From: Flaccisagitta enflata
Taxonomy: Eukaryota; Chaetognatha; Sagittoidea; Aphragmophora
DNA: 64,000 nt
Assembly: GCA_965153355.1 (NCBI GenBank)
Contig: OZ231127.1
Coordinates: 95,790,001-95,854,000, forward strand
Direction of reading: 5' to 3'
The notes beneath the pieces are model-generated. The model had not been told where the DNA came from. It saw only the letters and a list, made by a program, of their open reading frames with translations, and made no database searches. Position numbers and translations under genes: made by a program. Shown one piece after another: positions 12,378 through 23,573 of the stretch; within the stretch, counting starts at the first letter, position 1, and each line of letters opens with the position of its first letter.

Positions 12378-12780
12378 GCAAGCAGACCAAGACAAACCCA
12401 AAGGCACACAAAGATAGCCAGAATAACATACTGACCGACAATCTGACAGACAATCGGTCAGACTGATACCTAAATAGACACATAGAAAAAGGGACAGACA
12501 ACAAGTTGAGAGGGGACATTTTTTTACTACCTGGCTCATAAGTATACCAACAAAATTAGTGGGAATTATTTGTTTCACTGACATAAGATTTGTAAAAAAA
12601 AAACCAGAATATATCAAATACTTGGTATTGCATTTTTGGGTTTCAAGAATCTCCTGGGTATGAATCTTCTAAGCATTTTAACACAAGTATAGTTTCCGTA
12701 CCTTCGGACATCTTTTAAAGCATCAAACAGCTGTAATAGTCGTAAGAAGTGGTTCAATTTTTTTTTAAATTCCAGAAGGG

Positions 12781-13399
12781 CACAGTGGGGCTTAATTGGA
12801 TATGGGTTAAAAAAAATCCTCAACAGTAGTGACTTATATAAATAAGTACATTTTGTAATGAAGATTTGATATTGACCCTTGAAAAAAAAATTCGCTTGAA
12901 AATTTTTCCAAAAATCACTAAAATGTGTCCATTTTTGTACATATTTATATACAGTTCCTAATGATCTATCAATTTTAAAATTCTGATTCAAGATTCATAT
13001 TCCTGGTAAAATTTCCAATCATTTGATAGGTCACACTGTATACTTTCATATAAAATTAAAATTTTCATATTTCAGGCCACCGTTGCATTTTTGTAACGGT
13101 GGCATAGAATATGAAAATTTCATTTTTGCATGAAAGTATATAGTGTGACCTATCAAATGATTGGAAATTTCACCAGGAATATGAATCTTGAATCAGATTT
13201 TAAAAATTGATAGATCATTAAAAACTGTATATAAATATGTACAAAAATGGACACATTTTAGTGATTTTTGGAAAAATTTTCAAGCGAATTTTTTTTTTAA
13301 GGGTCAATATCAAATCTTCACTATACAATGTACCTATTTATATATGTCACTACGGTTGAGGATTTTTTTGAACCCATATCCAATTAAGCCCCACTGTGA
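12781..13399. mobile_element. 619-bp foldback element with ACCGTT apex (sister of 9118-9738)
   Basis: Ends 'cacagtggggcttaattgg' and 'ccaattaagccccactgtg' are perfect inverses. Arms of about 300 bp pair almost throughout. The apex is 'ccaccgttgcatttttgtaacggtgg' near 13078-13103. Inner arm 'catttgataggtcacac' aligns with 'catttgatagatcgcac' in the 9.1-kb element. Frames of 125 and 89 aa lie in opposite arms and translate to nearly the same peptide, as expected for a palindrome. Confidence 0.85.
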
Positions 13400-14375
13400 G
13401 GGGGGTGCCCCTTGTTTTACGAAAACTCTTTTTCAAATTTCAAATTTCAAAATATAAATATGTTAGGGGTGTCACATACATTAAACTGCACTTGCGTGTG
13501 GACCACTAAAGCAACAAAGAGACCAACGCTGACCAAAACATCAGTCGTCTTTCACATTTCTACATGAAAGACCTGGCCAAATTCAACGCAAACTGACCCA
13601 GATAAACAAGAGTCCTTTGCTGAGGCCATTCAAGACACAATCGTGAGAATTTGGCCAGAAGAAGATGTGCTTGTTATGTCGGGTATTTGAATTTCAGCCA
13701 AATATCATTGGACAAGGATATGGACGGGAAAGACAACAACAACAACAACAACAACAATCATATCAACAATACCAACAACGAGTAGTCGCAAAAGCGTTTG
13801 ATGATCAGTTGTTTTCTTTGCCCCGTTAACTGTAAAGGTTACTTGGGTAGAAGGGACAGTGGCTCGGAAGGGGCCCACGACCTATGATTTCACAAGTTAT
13901 TGGAAGGGTTGTTTTGCATTTGGTAAACTTGAGGATCAAAAGGGCTGATTTGAGGTTTGGAAGGACTGGAAATGCTGACTTGTCGCCTGCCGGCTGTTTT
14001 CACCTGTTTTCTTTTTTGGATCTTCGGGGAAAAAAGGACAATTTAAGACGAACTAGGAATAGTGACAAAATAAACCACAATATAATGTTAACCTTAAAGT
14101 TTAAACAATATCAATTTGAGTAATACCCTACACAAATTTCGCTTTAAGCGCCCTACTATCTTTTTCCCTCCCAAGATATTCCAATATACTTTCTCGCCTA
14201 GTGCGAGATGCGGCGCTTCACGCTTTTCCAAAATTGGAAGGTCTGTTGGTCCTGTTCGATGCCAAAGTTAGTTACCATGAGCTTTAAGCAGGATCAACAA
14301 TCCGCGGTTGACATTTTATGCTCCAAAACCAGGGCAAAGTTTTGTTAAATAACCCCCGACAGAGACCAGAGAGGG

Positions 14376-14378
<3 letters not shown>
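13400..14378. other. No recognised gene; small (CAA)n tract
   Basis: Mixed-composition DNA. A short (CAA)n run lies at 13735-13763. A 79-aa frame at 13884-14123 has no recognisable domain and no supporting context. Confidence 0.35.

Positions 14379-14440
<62 letters not shown>
14379..14440. repeat. (GA)n microsatellite
   Basis: About 31 GA units, preceding the 18-bp minisatellite. Confidence 0.95.
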
Positions 14441-14441
<1 letters not shown>

Positions 14442-14529
14442 AGAGAGAGAGGAGAGAGGCGACTGGGGATTGGAAGAGCTTTGCAAATGTCATCGTAGAA
14501 TGTTCTGTTTTCTGCTTGCAGTCTTTTTT

Positions 14530-15062
14530 CATTTTTCTCTCTTTGTCATTTTTTCTCTCTTTCTCATTTTCGCTCTCTTTCTCATTTTTTGATCTCTTTC
14601 TCATTGATGCTCTCTTTCTCATTTTTGCTCTCTTTCTCATTTTTGCTCTCTTTCTCATTTTTGCTCTCTTTCTCATTTTTGCTCTCTTTCTCATTTTTGC
14701 TCTCTTTCTCATTTTTGCTCTCTTTCTCATTTTTGCTCTCTTTATCACTTTTGGTCTCTTTCTCATTTCTGCCCTCTTTTTCATTTTTGCTCTCTTTCTC
14801 ATTTTTGCTCTCTTACTCATTTTTTGCTCTCTTTCTCATATTTGCTCTCTTTCTCATTGTTGCTCTCTTTCTCATTTCTGCTCTCTTTCTCATTTTTGCT
14901 CTCTTCATCATTTTTGCTCTCTTTCTCATTTTTGCTCTCTTTCTCATTTTTGCTCTCTTTCTCATTTTTGCTCTCTTTCTCATTTTTGCTCTCTTTCTCA
15001 TTTTTGCTCTCTTTCTCATTTTTGCTCTCTTTCTAATTTTTGCTCTCTTTATCATTTTGACT
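14530..15062. repeat. 18-bp minisatellite (tttctcatttttgctctc)
   Basis: About 29 units of an 18-bp repeat with few substitutions. Because 18 is a multiple of three, the frames stay open and give FLIFAL/SFSFLL or KRAKMR hexapeptide repeats of up to 258 aa. I regard these as non-coding. Confidence 0.95.
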
Positions 15063-15496
15063 TTCTTATTTCATTTTCTTGTTTTTCTTATTGATTTGCT
15101 TTCTAACTTACGCATTCCTAGCTTTCCTAGATTTGCTAGCTTTGCTCAGCAGCATACAAGCTGAAATAAAAAACAGAAAAAGAATGAACCGCAGTGTTAG
15201 ACATCAAAATAAAATGAAAGAGAGGCAACCAAGTTTATTGTCATGCAAAAAGATAAATACAGAAGATAAATACAGAAATACAGAAGATAAATACAGAAGG
15301 TCTTAAAATCTTTTACAGAAAGTCGAGCATCAGAAAATAAGATACGCTTTAAACTACCACTTTTCCAGCGATAGAATGTGTGTAAAAACGTATACAGTTT
15401 GAAATTGTTTCATTCCTCGCAATTGACTGAAAGAGTGATAAATGACTATTCTATGCCATTTCATCGGTCGGTGTGTCTGTTAACCACTTTGTCCGT

Positions 15497-17740
15497 TTAT
15501 GGGTGACAAATCTTTTTTTGTTGGAACAGGTTAGAAGTTTCCGAATCTTGCTTGGGAGCTTCAAGGCCCGGCTCTGGGGCTCCCATGTCAGGGTGGCCTC
15601 GTGGGTTTCGGGGTTTCAGAAGTCCCAAGATCTGATCTTGGAACTCCAAATTTTCCTGTTGAGGGAGATCGAGGAGCCTCAGGAGTTCCAAGATTTGATT
15701 TTGGTACTCCTGGTTCTTGTTGTGGGTTTCCACGAACTGATTTGGGCCATCTAGGGTCACCTCTGTCGCGTTTGAAGGCTGGCCTTGAAGCTCCAGCATC
15801 CGGTCCTTCTGGCCCTCTTCCAACGCGTCGCCAACATCATCTTCTTCACCTTCTAGCTTCACGACATCATCGAGCATCTCATGAAGGGCGACTCGCCATT
15901 CTGCCCGCCAACAGAAACAGCAGTTGACTATTCTTTTTAGGAATGAAACTGAAGAAAAAATGATCGGGGCAAAAAATTTCGCGTAATTAAGGCTAGAGAA
16001 AACCACCACTCCAAGTATGAAGTGACAAAAGAGGCAGATCAGGATGAGTAAAAACTTGTGAAAGAAAGAGCCTTGGTTGACAACTCTTAACGCGCTATCG
16101 CAATTTGTCGCAATATTGTAGATGATCACTGCGGGCAAAGTTCCACTGAGGAAAACATGAGTGTTGGTTCGAATGATTTTACAACATTGACAACATACCC
16201 TTCTGCTCGGCGTAATAAAGACCAAGAGGGTGAATAACATCGAGACAGAGTTTGCATAGGTGGCAAGATGAATCGACCCAAAACGTGGACTGCGATAATA
16301 AAATTCCCATAATAAAAAAGAAACTGTCCCGGCGAGTATGGCGATCAGCGCAAGGAAACCCAATGGTAGAATGGACGCTGCGGCTGGATATCCGGGACGA
16401 ATCCATTTTGCCCGTCGATTGTTACTGACGTAGTTGACAATTGAGAGAACAATCGTGACTGTAGAGGAGGCGATTGACAAAGACTGGAGTGTGCTCACAT
16501 TGGAAACCCGTCTACAATGTACGGCTATCCATTGCGTCGCCAATTGCGGCACTGACTCCGACGTTACCTCGCACATTTTCAGCGAAACCACGACGACTTT
16601 CAACCTAAGAGAAAAAAAATCACAGTTGCAAATATTGATTTCGAATTGTTAAAAGATTCAGGCTTGTTGATTTCTTTCAAGTGATCCCAAAAAAAGAATT
16701 ATTTCACTTTTGGGAAGTGGCCCCAAAGTGGTCGATGACCTATGCTTTCACACATATGGGGAATATTCTCTTCCTTCTTCTCCCTCTCCTCCGCCCCCTT
16801 CTTCTTCTCCGTCCCCTCTAAGATCCCAGTCTTCAGGCCCAAATTCTAGGCTTGAGGCCCAATTCCTAGTCTTGAAGCCCAAATCCCAGACTCAAGGCCC
16901 AAATCCTAACCTCGGGGCCAAGATCCCAGCCTTGAGGCCCAAATCTCAGCCTTGAGGTCCAGTTCCCAGCCTTATGGCCTCCAGAATGTGATTTGGGCCT
17001 TGAGAGAATGAGGAGGAGGAGGAGGAGGAGGAGGAAAAAATTCTAGTTGAAAGCAGAGGTCATTAACCCCTTCAGGGCCGCTGCCCTGCTTCCCCTTCAA
17101 CTTCAAGCACAACCTACTCAGGCAGGGCACAGGTACCGCTGACCATCTGACGCTTATGCGACTATTGTTTATCACAGTTGCCGTTTTGGTAAAATTGCGG
17201 TGCAGTTTTCGTGAACAAACAAAACTTTCTTTCCCTCTTATTGAAATCTACATTAGCTTGGCTTTTCTTTAATGAAAAAAAAACACGGGATGTTGATCAT
17301 CGCTTAAGATGAATGGCAAACCTCTGAACATGAGCCTGTGTTGCGCGCTCCTCTGAATTTCTAACAACCAAAATGAGTCCATATAAATTGACTATGACGG
17401 GTCCCAGCAAAATCGGCGAGCAAATGACGAGAAGAATTTTGACGGAAAATGGCAACCAACTTAGACGAGCTTCACCGCGAAGAAGCCAATACATGACCAA
17501 AACGAATTGAACCAACCCGCCAAGGCCGATCCATATGGTCGTGAAATAGGAAAAATAGAGATTTTCGGAAAAACGTAAGTCGTTGTTTGAAGCATATGTT
17601 GGCAGACTACGATTGTCAAGAATAATTCTAGTGTTATCCCAATATTCAAACGCGAGGGACACATCAGCCCCGATATCTACTAACGTGAAGGTGGCACCGG
17701 CGCAAAAACACAAAATGGCGATTGTTGTACGAGACTTCAT
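15497..17740 (-). CDS. XK-related-like multi-pass membrane protein (two exons)
   Basis: Read on the minus strand as join(17740..17322, 16604..15497), 508 residues. Exon 1 opens with ATG at 17740 and ends ..CAG-AG before GT. Exon 2 follows a textbook pyrimidine-rich TTAG acceptor. Joining them gives ..HVQ-R-LKVV.. in phase, so the frames fit. The first membrane segment (about 7-30) contains 'VDIGADVSLAFEYW' with Asp22 and Asp26, and about residues 150-165 read 'VTSESVPQLATQW'. The E-S-x-P-Q-L motif after two or three membrane segments is the pattern I associate with XK-related (XKR) scramblase-type proteins. At least five further hydrophobic segments follow. The tail from about 380 is acidic and Gln/Leu-rich, with a DVGD-A tetrad at 396-399. 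A minus-strand AATAAA lies at 15239-15234. Length suits XKR proteins. The assignment is by motif and could be another membrane family. Confidence 0.7.
16605..17321 (-). other. Intron of the XK-related-like gene
   Basis: 717-nt GT..AG intron. The donor context is CAGAG/GTTTGC, and the acceptor is a run of T/C followed by TCTCTTAG. It is largely occupied by a family C repeat. Confidence 0.7.
16703..17168. mobile_element. Family C element inside the intron
   Basis: Left end 'ttttgggaagtggccccaaag' then 'gtcgatgacctatgctttcacacatatggg'. The core is a 22-24-bp minisatellite ('cccagtcttgaggcccaaat' type, 16818-16985). The right end has 'gggccgctgccctgc', 'gcagggcacaggtaccgctg' and 'accatctgacgcttatgcga'. 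It preserves the unoccupied form of the site that is filled by a MITE at 53.8 kb. Confidence 0.75.
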
Positions 17741-17760
17741 GGTGAAAACGTAGTATGGAA

Positions 17761-17856
17761 TGTTTTTGTTTTTGTTTTTGTTTTTGTTTTTGTTTTTGTT
17801 TTTGTTTTTGTTTTTGTTTTTGTTTTTGTTTTTGTTTTTGTTTTTGTTTTTGTTTT
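17761..17856. repeat. (TTTTTG)n hexamer microsatellite upstream of the XK-related start
   Basis: Sixteen near-perfect TTTTTG units, or CAAAAA on the coding strand, ending about 20 bp upstream of the start codon. It would fall in the 5' leader or proximal promoter. Confidence 0.95.
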
Positions 17857-18057
17857 TCGATTTCTTTGTTATCTGACACCAATTTCGCTTCGAGATATCT
17901 GTTTCTTAAACATTCACGCGACTAAAGGTCAAATTGTCAAAGTGGATGTGTTCAATATCACAACAGCAACTGGAACAAACGAACAAGAGCGGCTGATGGC
18001 AAAAGGCTTACCTATTATTTTTTGTAAGTTACTTTTTGTTGCACCTTTCATAAAGTT

Positions 18058-18152
18058 GTCTTGAGTCATTTTAAGTCATCTTGCGTCAATAAAAGTCATC
18101 TTAAGTTATTCATGTTTTGCATGCGACTTATAGGTGTTGGCCTTGTTCTTGA
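18058..18152 (+). mobile_element. Family A variant, 3' fragment
   Basis: 'agtcattttaagtcatctt' units followed by 'gcatgcgacttataggtgttggccttgttc', the end of the (AAGTCATTTT)-cored family A variant seen at 60.1, 60.9 and 61.4 kb. Confidence 0.65.
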
Positions 18153-18909
18153 AGAAATTGGTGTCTCACAACTTTCGGTGTCCAACAAAAGGTGCTGTCA
18201 TGGCAGTAGTGGCAGTTCCTTCCACTACGCCCCCGAGGACTGGGCAAAATTGTTCTATATAGTAAAGTTACATGAATGCCACTAAAGAGATAACTACAAA
18301 ATCTCTCGTTGATCTAAAATTTCTGCGCCTCATAGGTGGGTATGCCTTAATCGCGGGTGAGTTCTAGCGGCGCTTCACAGTACTTGTAATAGTCTTAATT
18401 TGTCTAATACTGCAGTCGATCAAATTTGTATGGAAATGGTTTTGTTTGAAACACCAGGATTTGAATGATGAGGTTTTCTTTTTACATATTATTTCAGTCA
18501 AACTAGATCTTAATTGTATTCAGCATGAATGCAGCCTCTTTCACATTCACACTCACAGCATGAATGCAACCACACTCATCCTCTCACAGCGTGAATGCAG
18601 CCACTTTCACACTCACACTCTGACCAACTAAGCACCAAATAATTGATTTACAAATCTTTCGAATATAACTAAAGAGCAAATTTATGCATTAACGTTTGAT
18701 GAATAATGAATCAATGACATTCATGCAAAACAAGTTACTGTAAAAGTCACAATCAGATTATATCATCAAATAAAGTCTTGTTGACTTTTAGGAAAGTCAG
18801 TGTGTGGCAAGGAAAGAGTGGGAGAGAGGAAGAGAGAAGAGGAGAGTAAAAGAAGAGGGAATCAAAGAAGGACGGAAAGGACGATGAAAGCGATGATAGA
18901 AAGGAAGTA
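18153..18909. other. Mostly unassigned; short tandem and GA-rich tract
   Basis: A short 'agcatgaatgcagcc / tttcacactcacac' tandem lies at 18520-18625, and a purine-rich stretch at 18790-18905. No gene is recognised. Confidence 0.45.
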
Positions 18910-19509
18910 ACAGTGGCAAAATAAAAAAGAGACAAAATGTTTTTCAATATTTGACATTCATCAAATGAAAAAAACATAGCAAAATCTATGACCGTTTGAA
19001 AGCTCTTTCAAAGATCTACAAAATGGGACCATGCTGGTTGTTGTGGCTTTATTCGTTTAGAAATGATATAAGATTAAAGAGTAGATGGTCAAGAAAGTAA
19101 AAACCATATTGAAAAAGCTGAACCTTTTTGTTAGTTCATAAAAAACATAGATGAAAAAAAACTATTTGAATTTTTTTTTTCAAAATTTTTTCAAAGATTT
19201 TTGAATTTTCTTTCATTCAAGACTAATCCCAGATTTGTAACTCAAACCATTTAAGAGTAAGAGCTTGTCAAAGTGAATTACTTCTTTTAAAAACCTTTTT
19301 AATGAAGTTGAATCCCAAAACTGAATATGGCAATGTTTTTATTCATTCTGCTGCCATTTCTAAACAAATAAAGCTAGAATAACCAGCAACGTCTCATCTG
19401 AAAGATCTTTTACAGAGCTTTCAAACGGTCACTGATCTTTTATAGTTTAAATGTTTAGTTCAGCAAAAATTAGCTAAATAAGTTGTCTCTTTTTTTATTT
19501 TGCCACTGT
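18910..19509. mobile_element. Family F foldback MITE, 600 bp
   Basis: Ends 'acagtggcaaaataaaaaag' and the inverse 'ttttattttgccactgt' are bordered by TA (18908-09 and 19510-11). The interior has inverted 'cgtttgaaagctctttcaa' and 'ttcgtttagaaat' phrases shared with the 53.8-kb copy. No coding capacity. Confidence 0.85.
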
Positions 19510-19722
19510 TAGTAAAGATAGCAAGACGAGAGTGTGAAACATATGGAATACTGTCAGAGAAGGGAACAAGCCCGAACTGGCAACGATGTGTCCAGACTGT
19601 GTCTCTGCGTATATTGATCATGTGACACATATGGATAGACAGATGGACAAACAGACAGATGGAACGACAAGAGTAGTAATGGAGGCTCTCAAATCATGTT
19701 TGTCTCGTAGTAGATTCAGTGG

Positions 19723-19862
19723 AGGATCTCGTCGTTGCCGAAAACGGCCAAAAACCGCGGTTTTTGCACAGGCGTAATGGACCGACGGACGGACGGACGG
19801 ACCAACGGACGGATGGACGGATGGACAAACCCTCTTATAGAGATGCGAGGACGCATCTAAAA
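19723..19862 (-). mobile_element. Family B (HINE-like) element
   Basis: 'tcgttgccgaaaacggccaa' and 'aaaccgcggtttttg', a (GGAC)n core, then 'aaaccctcttatagagatgc' and the hairpin 'gatgcgaggacgcatc' followed by 'taaaaa'. Same layout as family A with a different hairpin. Confidence 0.7.
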
Positions 19863-20147
19863 AGGAAAGCAGGAACGGAGGGAAAAGAGAGAGAGAGAGG
19901 AGAGAAAAGAAAGAATGGGGAAGAAATATGAAGAGAGGAGAGGAGGGAAAAAAAGAAGAAAAGAGAAAGGAAGGAGAGAACAGAGATAGAAAGGAGAGAA
20001 GAGAGAGAAAGAAGAGAAAACAAAGAAAGAAAGGAGAGAAGGGAAAGAAAGGAGAGAAGAGAAAGAAAGGAGAGAAGAGAAAGAAAGGAGAGAAGAGAAA
20101 GAAAGGAGAGAAGATTAAGAAAGGAGAGAAGAGAAAGAAAGGAGAGA
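19863..20147. repeat. Purine-rich minisatellite (gaaaggagagaagagaaa)
   Basis: AG-rich units of about 18-20 bp. Lysine/glutamate-rich and Ser/Phe-rich frames are repeat translations. Confidence 0.85.
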
Positions 20148-20796
20148 GGAACAAGTCATCCAAGGATTGCACATGGTCAGCGGTACCCGATGCCCTGCTT
20201 GGAGTGATCAGCTGAAGAAGTGGAGTGAGAGCAGGGCAGCGGCCCTAAAGGGCCGATGTCCTGTAGGACACAAGGGTGAATTTCCTTACATTCTGAGAAG
20301 ACATATTTCAGGCCTTTGGGGCAATTTTCCATGATAATCAATGGGAGTTCTTTATTTTTTACGAATTCCTGTTAATTTTCTATTTTATTCAATTAGAATT
20401 TCGTTTTTCATCAATTTTCCATGTAATCCCATTGCAATTTTTGCAATTTTTTCCTTCTTTTGTTAAATTTCCATGTTATTGGATGGGATATATGTATTTT
20501 TCTATTTCATGTAATTTTTCCATGTTATTCAATGGGAGGGTTGTATCTTGTCGTTTACCCACGTTATTCAATGAGAAGTTAGCATTTTGTTATTTTCCCA
20601 TGTTATTCAATGGGAAGTTTGCATTTTGTCATTTTCCCATGTTATTCAATGGGAATTTGAGAATTCAGAAGCTTTAGGGGGGAAGTACGGATGTACGGAC
20701 GGACGGACGGACGTACGTACGTACGGACGGACATAAGGAAATTTACCCCTGTGTCCTACAGGACATTGGCCCTTCGGGGCCGCTGCCCAAACAGGA
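20148..20796. mobile_element. Family C element
   Basis: Left end 'aagtcatccaaggattgcac' and 'atggtcagcggtacccgatg', then 'cagcggccctaaagggccg' and 'tgtcctgtaggacacaagg'. The core repeats 'catgttattcaatggg'. A (GGAC/GTAC)n block precedes 'gtgtcctacaggacattggc' and 'ggggccgctgcccaa' on the right. Confidence 0.75.
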
Positions 20797-20864
20797 AGGA
20801 GAAAAGATCGAGAAAGGAGATAAGAGAAAGAAAGGAGAGAAGAGAAAGAAAGGAGAGAGGAACA

Positions 20865-21473
20865 AGTCATCCAAGGATCGCACATGGTCAGCGGTACCCG
20901 ATGCCCTGCTTGGAGTGATCAGTTGAAGAAGTTGAGTGAGAGCAGGGCAGCAGCCCCAAAGGACTGATGTCCTGTAGGACACAGGGGTGAATTTCCTTAC
21001 GTCCTGAGATTCCTGAGAAGGCAAATTTGAGGCCTTTTGGACAATTTTCCATGATATTCATTGGGAGTTTTCATTTTTTTAAATATTTTTATCTATAATC
21101 CATGTTATTCAATGAGAATTTCATCTTTTTTTTCATTTTTTATCAATCTTCCTTGTTATTCAATAGGAATTTTGTTTTTTTTTTATTTTTTATCAATTTT
21201 CCATAATATTCCATAATATTCCATAATATTCCATAATATTCAATGGGATGTTTTCATTTTGTCATTTTCCCATGTTATTCAATGGGAATTTGAGTATTGA
21301 GAAAATTGGGGGGGCGTACAGACGGACGGACGGACGGACGGACGGATGGACGGACGGACGGACGGACGGACGGACGGACGGACGGACGGATGGACGGACG
21401 GACGGACGAACGGACATAAGGAAATTCACCCCTGTGTCCTACAGGACATCGGCCCTTTGGGGCCGCTGCCCAA
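20865..21473. mobile_element. Family C element
   Basis: Second copy, in line with the preceding one and separated from it by 70 bp of AG-rich DNA. It contains an 'ataatattcc' expansion near 21200-21240 and a (GGAC)n block at 21318-21415 before the right-hand 'tgtcctacaggaca' hairpin. Confidence 0.75.
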
Positions 21474-21475
21474 AA

Positions 21476-21738
21476 AGGAAGGAGAGAAGATCGAGAAAGG
21501 AAAAAAAAGAGAAAGAAAGGAGAGAAGATAAAAAAAGGAGAGAGGAGAAAGAAAGAAGAGAAGATAGAGAAAGGAGAAAAGAGAAAGAAAGGAGAGAAGA
21601 GAGAGTAGATTCCATTTTCACCATCATCAATACTAAGAATGAGATTTTTATGGGAATTTCTCACGAAAACCGGATGGAGTTTTAACACCGGGGAAAAAAG
21701 AAAGATGGAGAAAGAAAGAAAGAAAAAAGAAAGAATGA

Positions 21739-21769
<31 letters not shown>

Positions 21770-21792
21770 GAAGAAAGAAAGAGAGAAGGAAA

Positions 21793-21857
<65 letters not shown>

Positions 21858-21908
21858 CAGAAAGAAAGAAGGAATAAAGCAAAAACGAAGGAAAGAAAGA
21901 AAGAAAAA

Positions 21909-21979
<71 letters not shown>

Positions 21980-22139
21980 GAAGAAAGATGAATCATGGAA
22001 AGAAAGGAAAAAAAAATAGAAGAGGAAGAGATGGGCGCAGCAGAAACGCAAATAGAATGAAAGACAGAAAGACAGAAAGAATGAAAGACAGAAAGAAAGA
22101 AGGAATAAAGCAAAAACTAAGGAAAGAAAGAAAGAAAAA

Positions 22140-22202
<63 letters not shown>

Positions 22203-22250
22203 GAAAAAAAGAATAGAAGAGGAAGAGATGGGCGCAACAGAAACGCAGAC
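21476..22250. repeat. Purine-rich DNA with (GAAA)n and a ~230-bp internal duplication
   Basis: AAAG/GAAA tetramers dominate 21713-21985 and 22100-22205. The phrases 'ggaataaagcaaaaac' and 'gaggaagagatgggcgca' each occur twice about 210-230 bp apart. Frames of up to 325 aa are translations of the tetramer. Confidence 0.9.
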
Positions 22251-22259
22251 ATATTTTTA

Positions 22260-22575
22260 GAACATCCAGATAAAACAAGTTGAAGTTATTGTTCAAGAAA
22301 TGGTCCCGCTTGAACAAATACACAGAAAAATCAATAACACAGACCGGCCCGGCAAAACGGGAAAATACAACCAGGCTTAGCAGCATTGACAGGACAATTC
22401 TTGTTGTATGCAGGTCGTTAGGGACAAGGGTATGAAAGGTAAGATCAGCCTTACAAGCAGAATATAAAACAATAATTCCGAAAGAAACAACAATAAACAG
22501 ATATAGCAAGGTAGGAACTAAAATTTCAGAAAAAGAAAGTAACTGTGACTGGACCAAATAATACCTAGAGAGGAC
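22260..22575 (-). CDS. Possible membrane-protein exon, unrecognised
   Basis: A minus-strand stretch of about 105 codons with non-repetitive, gene-like composition. Its middle reads 'VPTLLYLFIVVSFGIIVLY', a hydrophobic segment, and a second such segment ('IVLSMLLSLVVFSRFAGPV') follows about 20 residues after a charged loop. There is no ATG in frame before the upstream stop. AG acceptor candidates lie at 22563-22583, which would suit an internal exon. The downstream side runs straight into (TTTC)n with no clear donor. It may be an exon of a gene lying mostly elsewhere or a relic, and I cannot name the family. Confidence 0.3.
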
Positions 22576-22599
22576 TTAAGGAAGGTAAGTCCTAGTTGA

Positions 22600-22800
22600 G
22601 ATGAAAGAAATAACTTCCAAAGCTGATGGATTTGGGCAAGAGCGAGAGAGAGAGTGTGAGTCAGACATGTCAGACAGACGGACAGACAGTCATGTAGACA
22701 GAGAGTCAAAAGGACAAACAGATAGACAGAGAAAGACATGGACAAAGAGAGACAATGAGAGAGAGGAGAGATGGTACAGGAAACGGGGATAGAAGTTCTT
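22600..22800. repeat. GACA/GAGA-rich low-complexity DNA
   Basis: Degenerate gagag and gacaga units. No gene. Confidence 0.7.
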
Positions 22801-22850
22801 TTGCATTTCAAAGGACTGAAGATTTGAGGCTGTTATCTGTTGATGGATGG

Positions 22851-22854
<4 letters not shown>

Positions 22855-22901
<47 letters not shown>
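22855..22901. repeat. (GA)n microsatellite
   Basis: 23 GA units. Paired with a (CT)n tract 160 bp to the right. Confidence 0.95.
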
Positions 22902-22906
<5 letters not shown>

Positions 22907-23055
22907 TTGTGCTTTAATGGTTTCCCAGTTGTATTTATCGATGTATGGTTGTTGTTTTGAAGGGTAACCCATGAGCATCAGTGTGGATTCAAAATATTTG
23001 AATTGGGAACAAGATGGTGAGACAGAACGGTGGTCGCAGAAAGACAAATTTCTTT

Positions 23056-23059
<4 letters not shown>

Positions 23060-23137
<78 letters not shown>
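23060..23137. repeat. (CT)n microsatellite
   Basis: 39 CT units. Confidence 0.95.
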
Positions 23138-23140
<3 letters not shown>

Positions 23141-23373
23141 CTCCTTCCATGCCCCGCCAAAAATCGGTTGATTTATGATGCACATCACTTTTGATTTCTT
23201 CTTCTCTCTTTCTCTTAGTATTTCTAGCATACTGCTGCTGCATACTTCTCATTATTTCTTTGTATCTCTCTCGCTGTCTCTTCCGCATTTCCCGTTTTGA
23301 TTCTTTATATCTATCTCTGTCTCTTCAGTGTCATAACATGTATATTCTGTCCATTTCTGGTTCTGCTCTTTTT

Positions 23374-23573
23374 AGTCGCGTGCACGCGACTCTACAATCC
23401 GCTATGTCGGTTGGCTCGTCGGTTGGTCCGTCGGTCCCTAACGCTTTGCTTTTTCCGCGATTTTGGCTTTGCATTACCTCTCCTGCCCAAATGCTTGGTT
23501 AACCTTTTTTATCACCGCCCCTGCCCACTTGCACGCAACTTTGGTAGCCGTGTATATGGCCTTGTTTCTTTTC
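23374..23573 (+). mobile_element. Family A (HINE-like) element
   Basis: Starts 'tttttagtcgcgtgcacgcgac' (hairpin intact), then 'tctacaatccgctatgtcgg', a short (GTCG/GTTG)n core, 'cgcccctgcccacttgcacgc' and the end 'gccgtgtatatggccttgtt'. Confidence 0.8.

Noticed and set aside
12614-12991. 125-aa frame near the second foldback
   Set aside because: The same peptide is read from the opposite arm (13188-13457); both are by-products of the palindrome.
14318-15094. 258-aa and 191-aa hydrophobic frames resembling a multi-pass membrane protein
   Set aside because: Hexapeptide FLIFAL/SFSFLL repeats come straight from an 18-bp minisatellite; the reverse strand is equally open.
18753-18977. 74-aa frame
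   Set aside because: Translation of a purine-rich stretch at the edge of a family F MITE.
21275-22252. 325-aa Ser/Phe-rich frame
   Set aside because: Translation of (TTTC)n with the GACG tetramer tail of a family C element.
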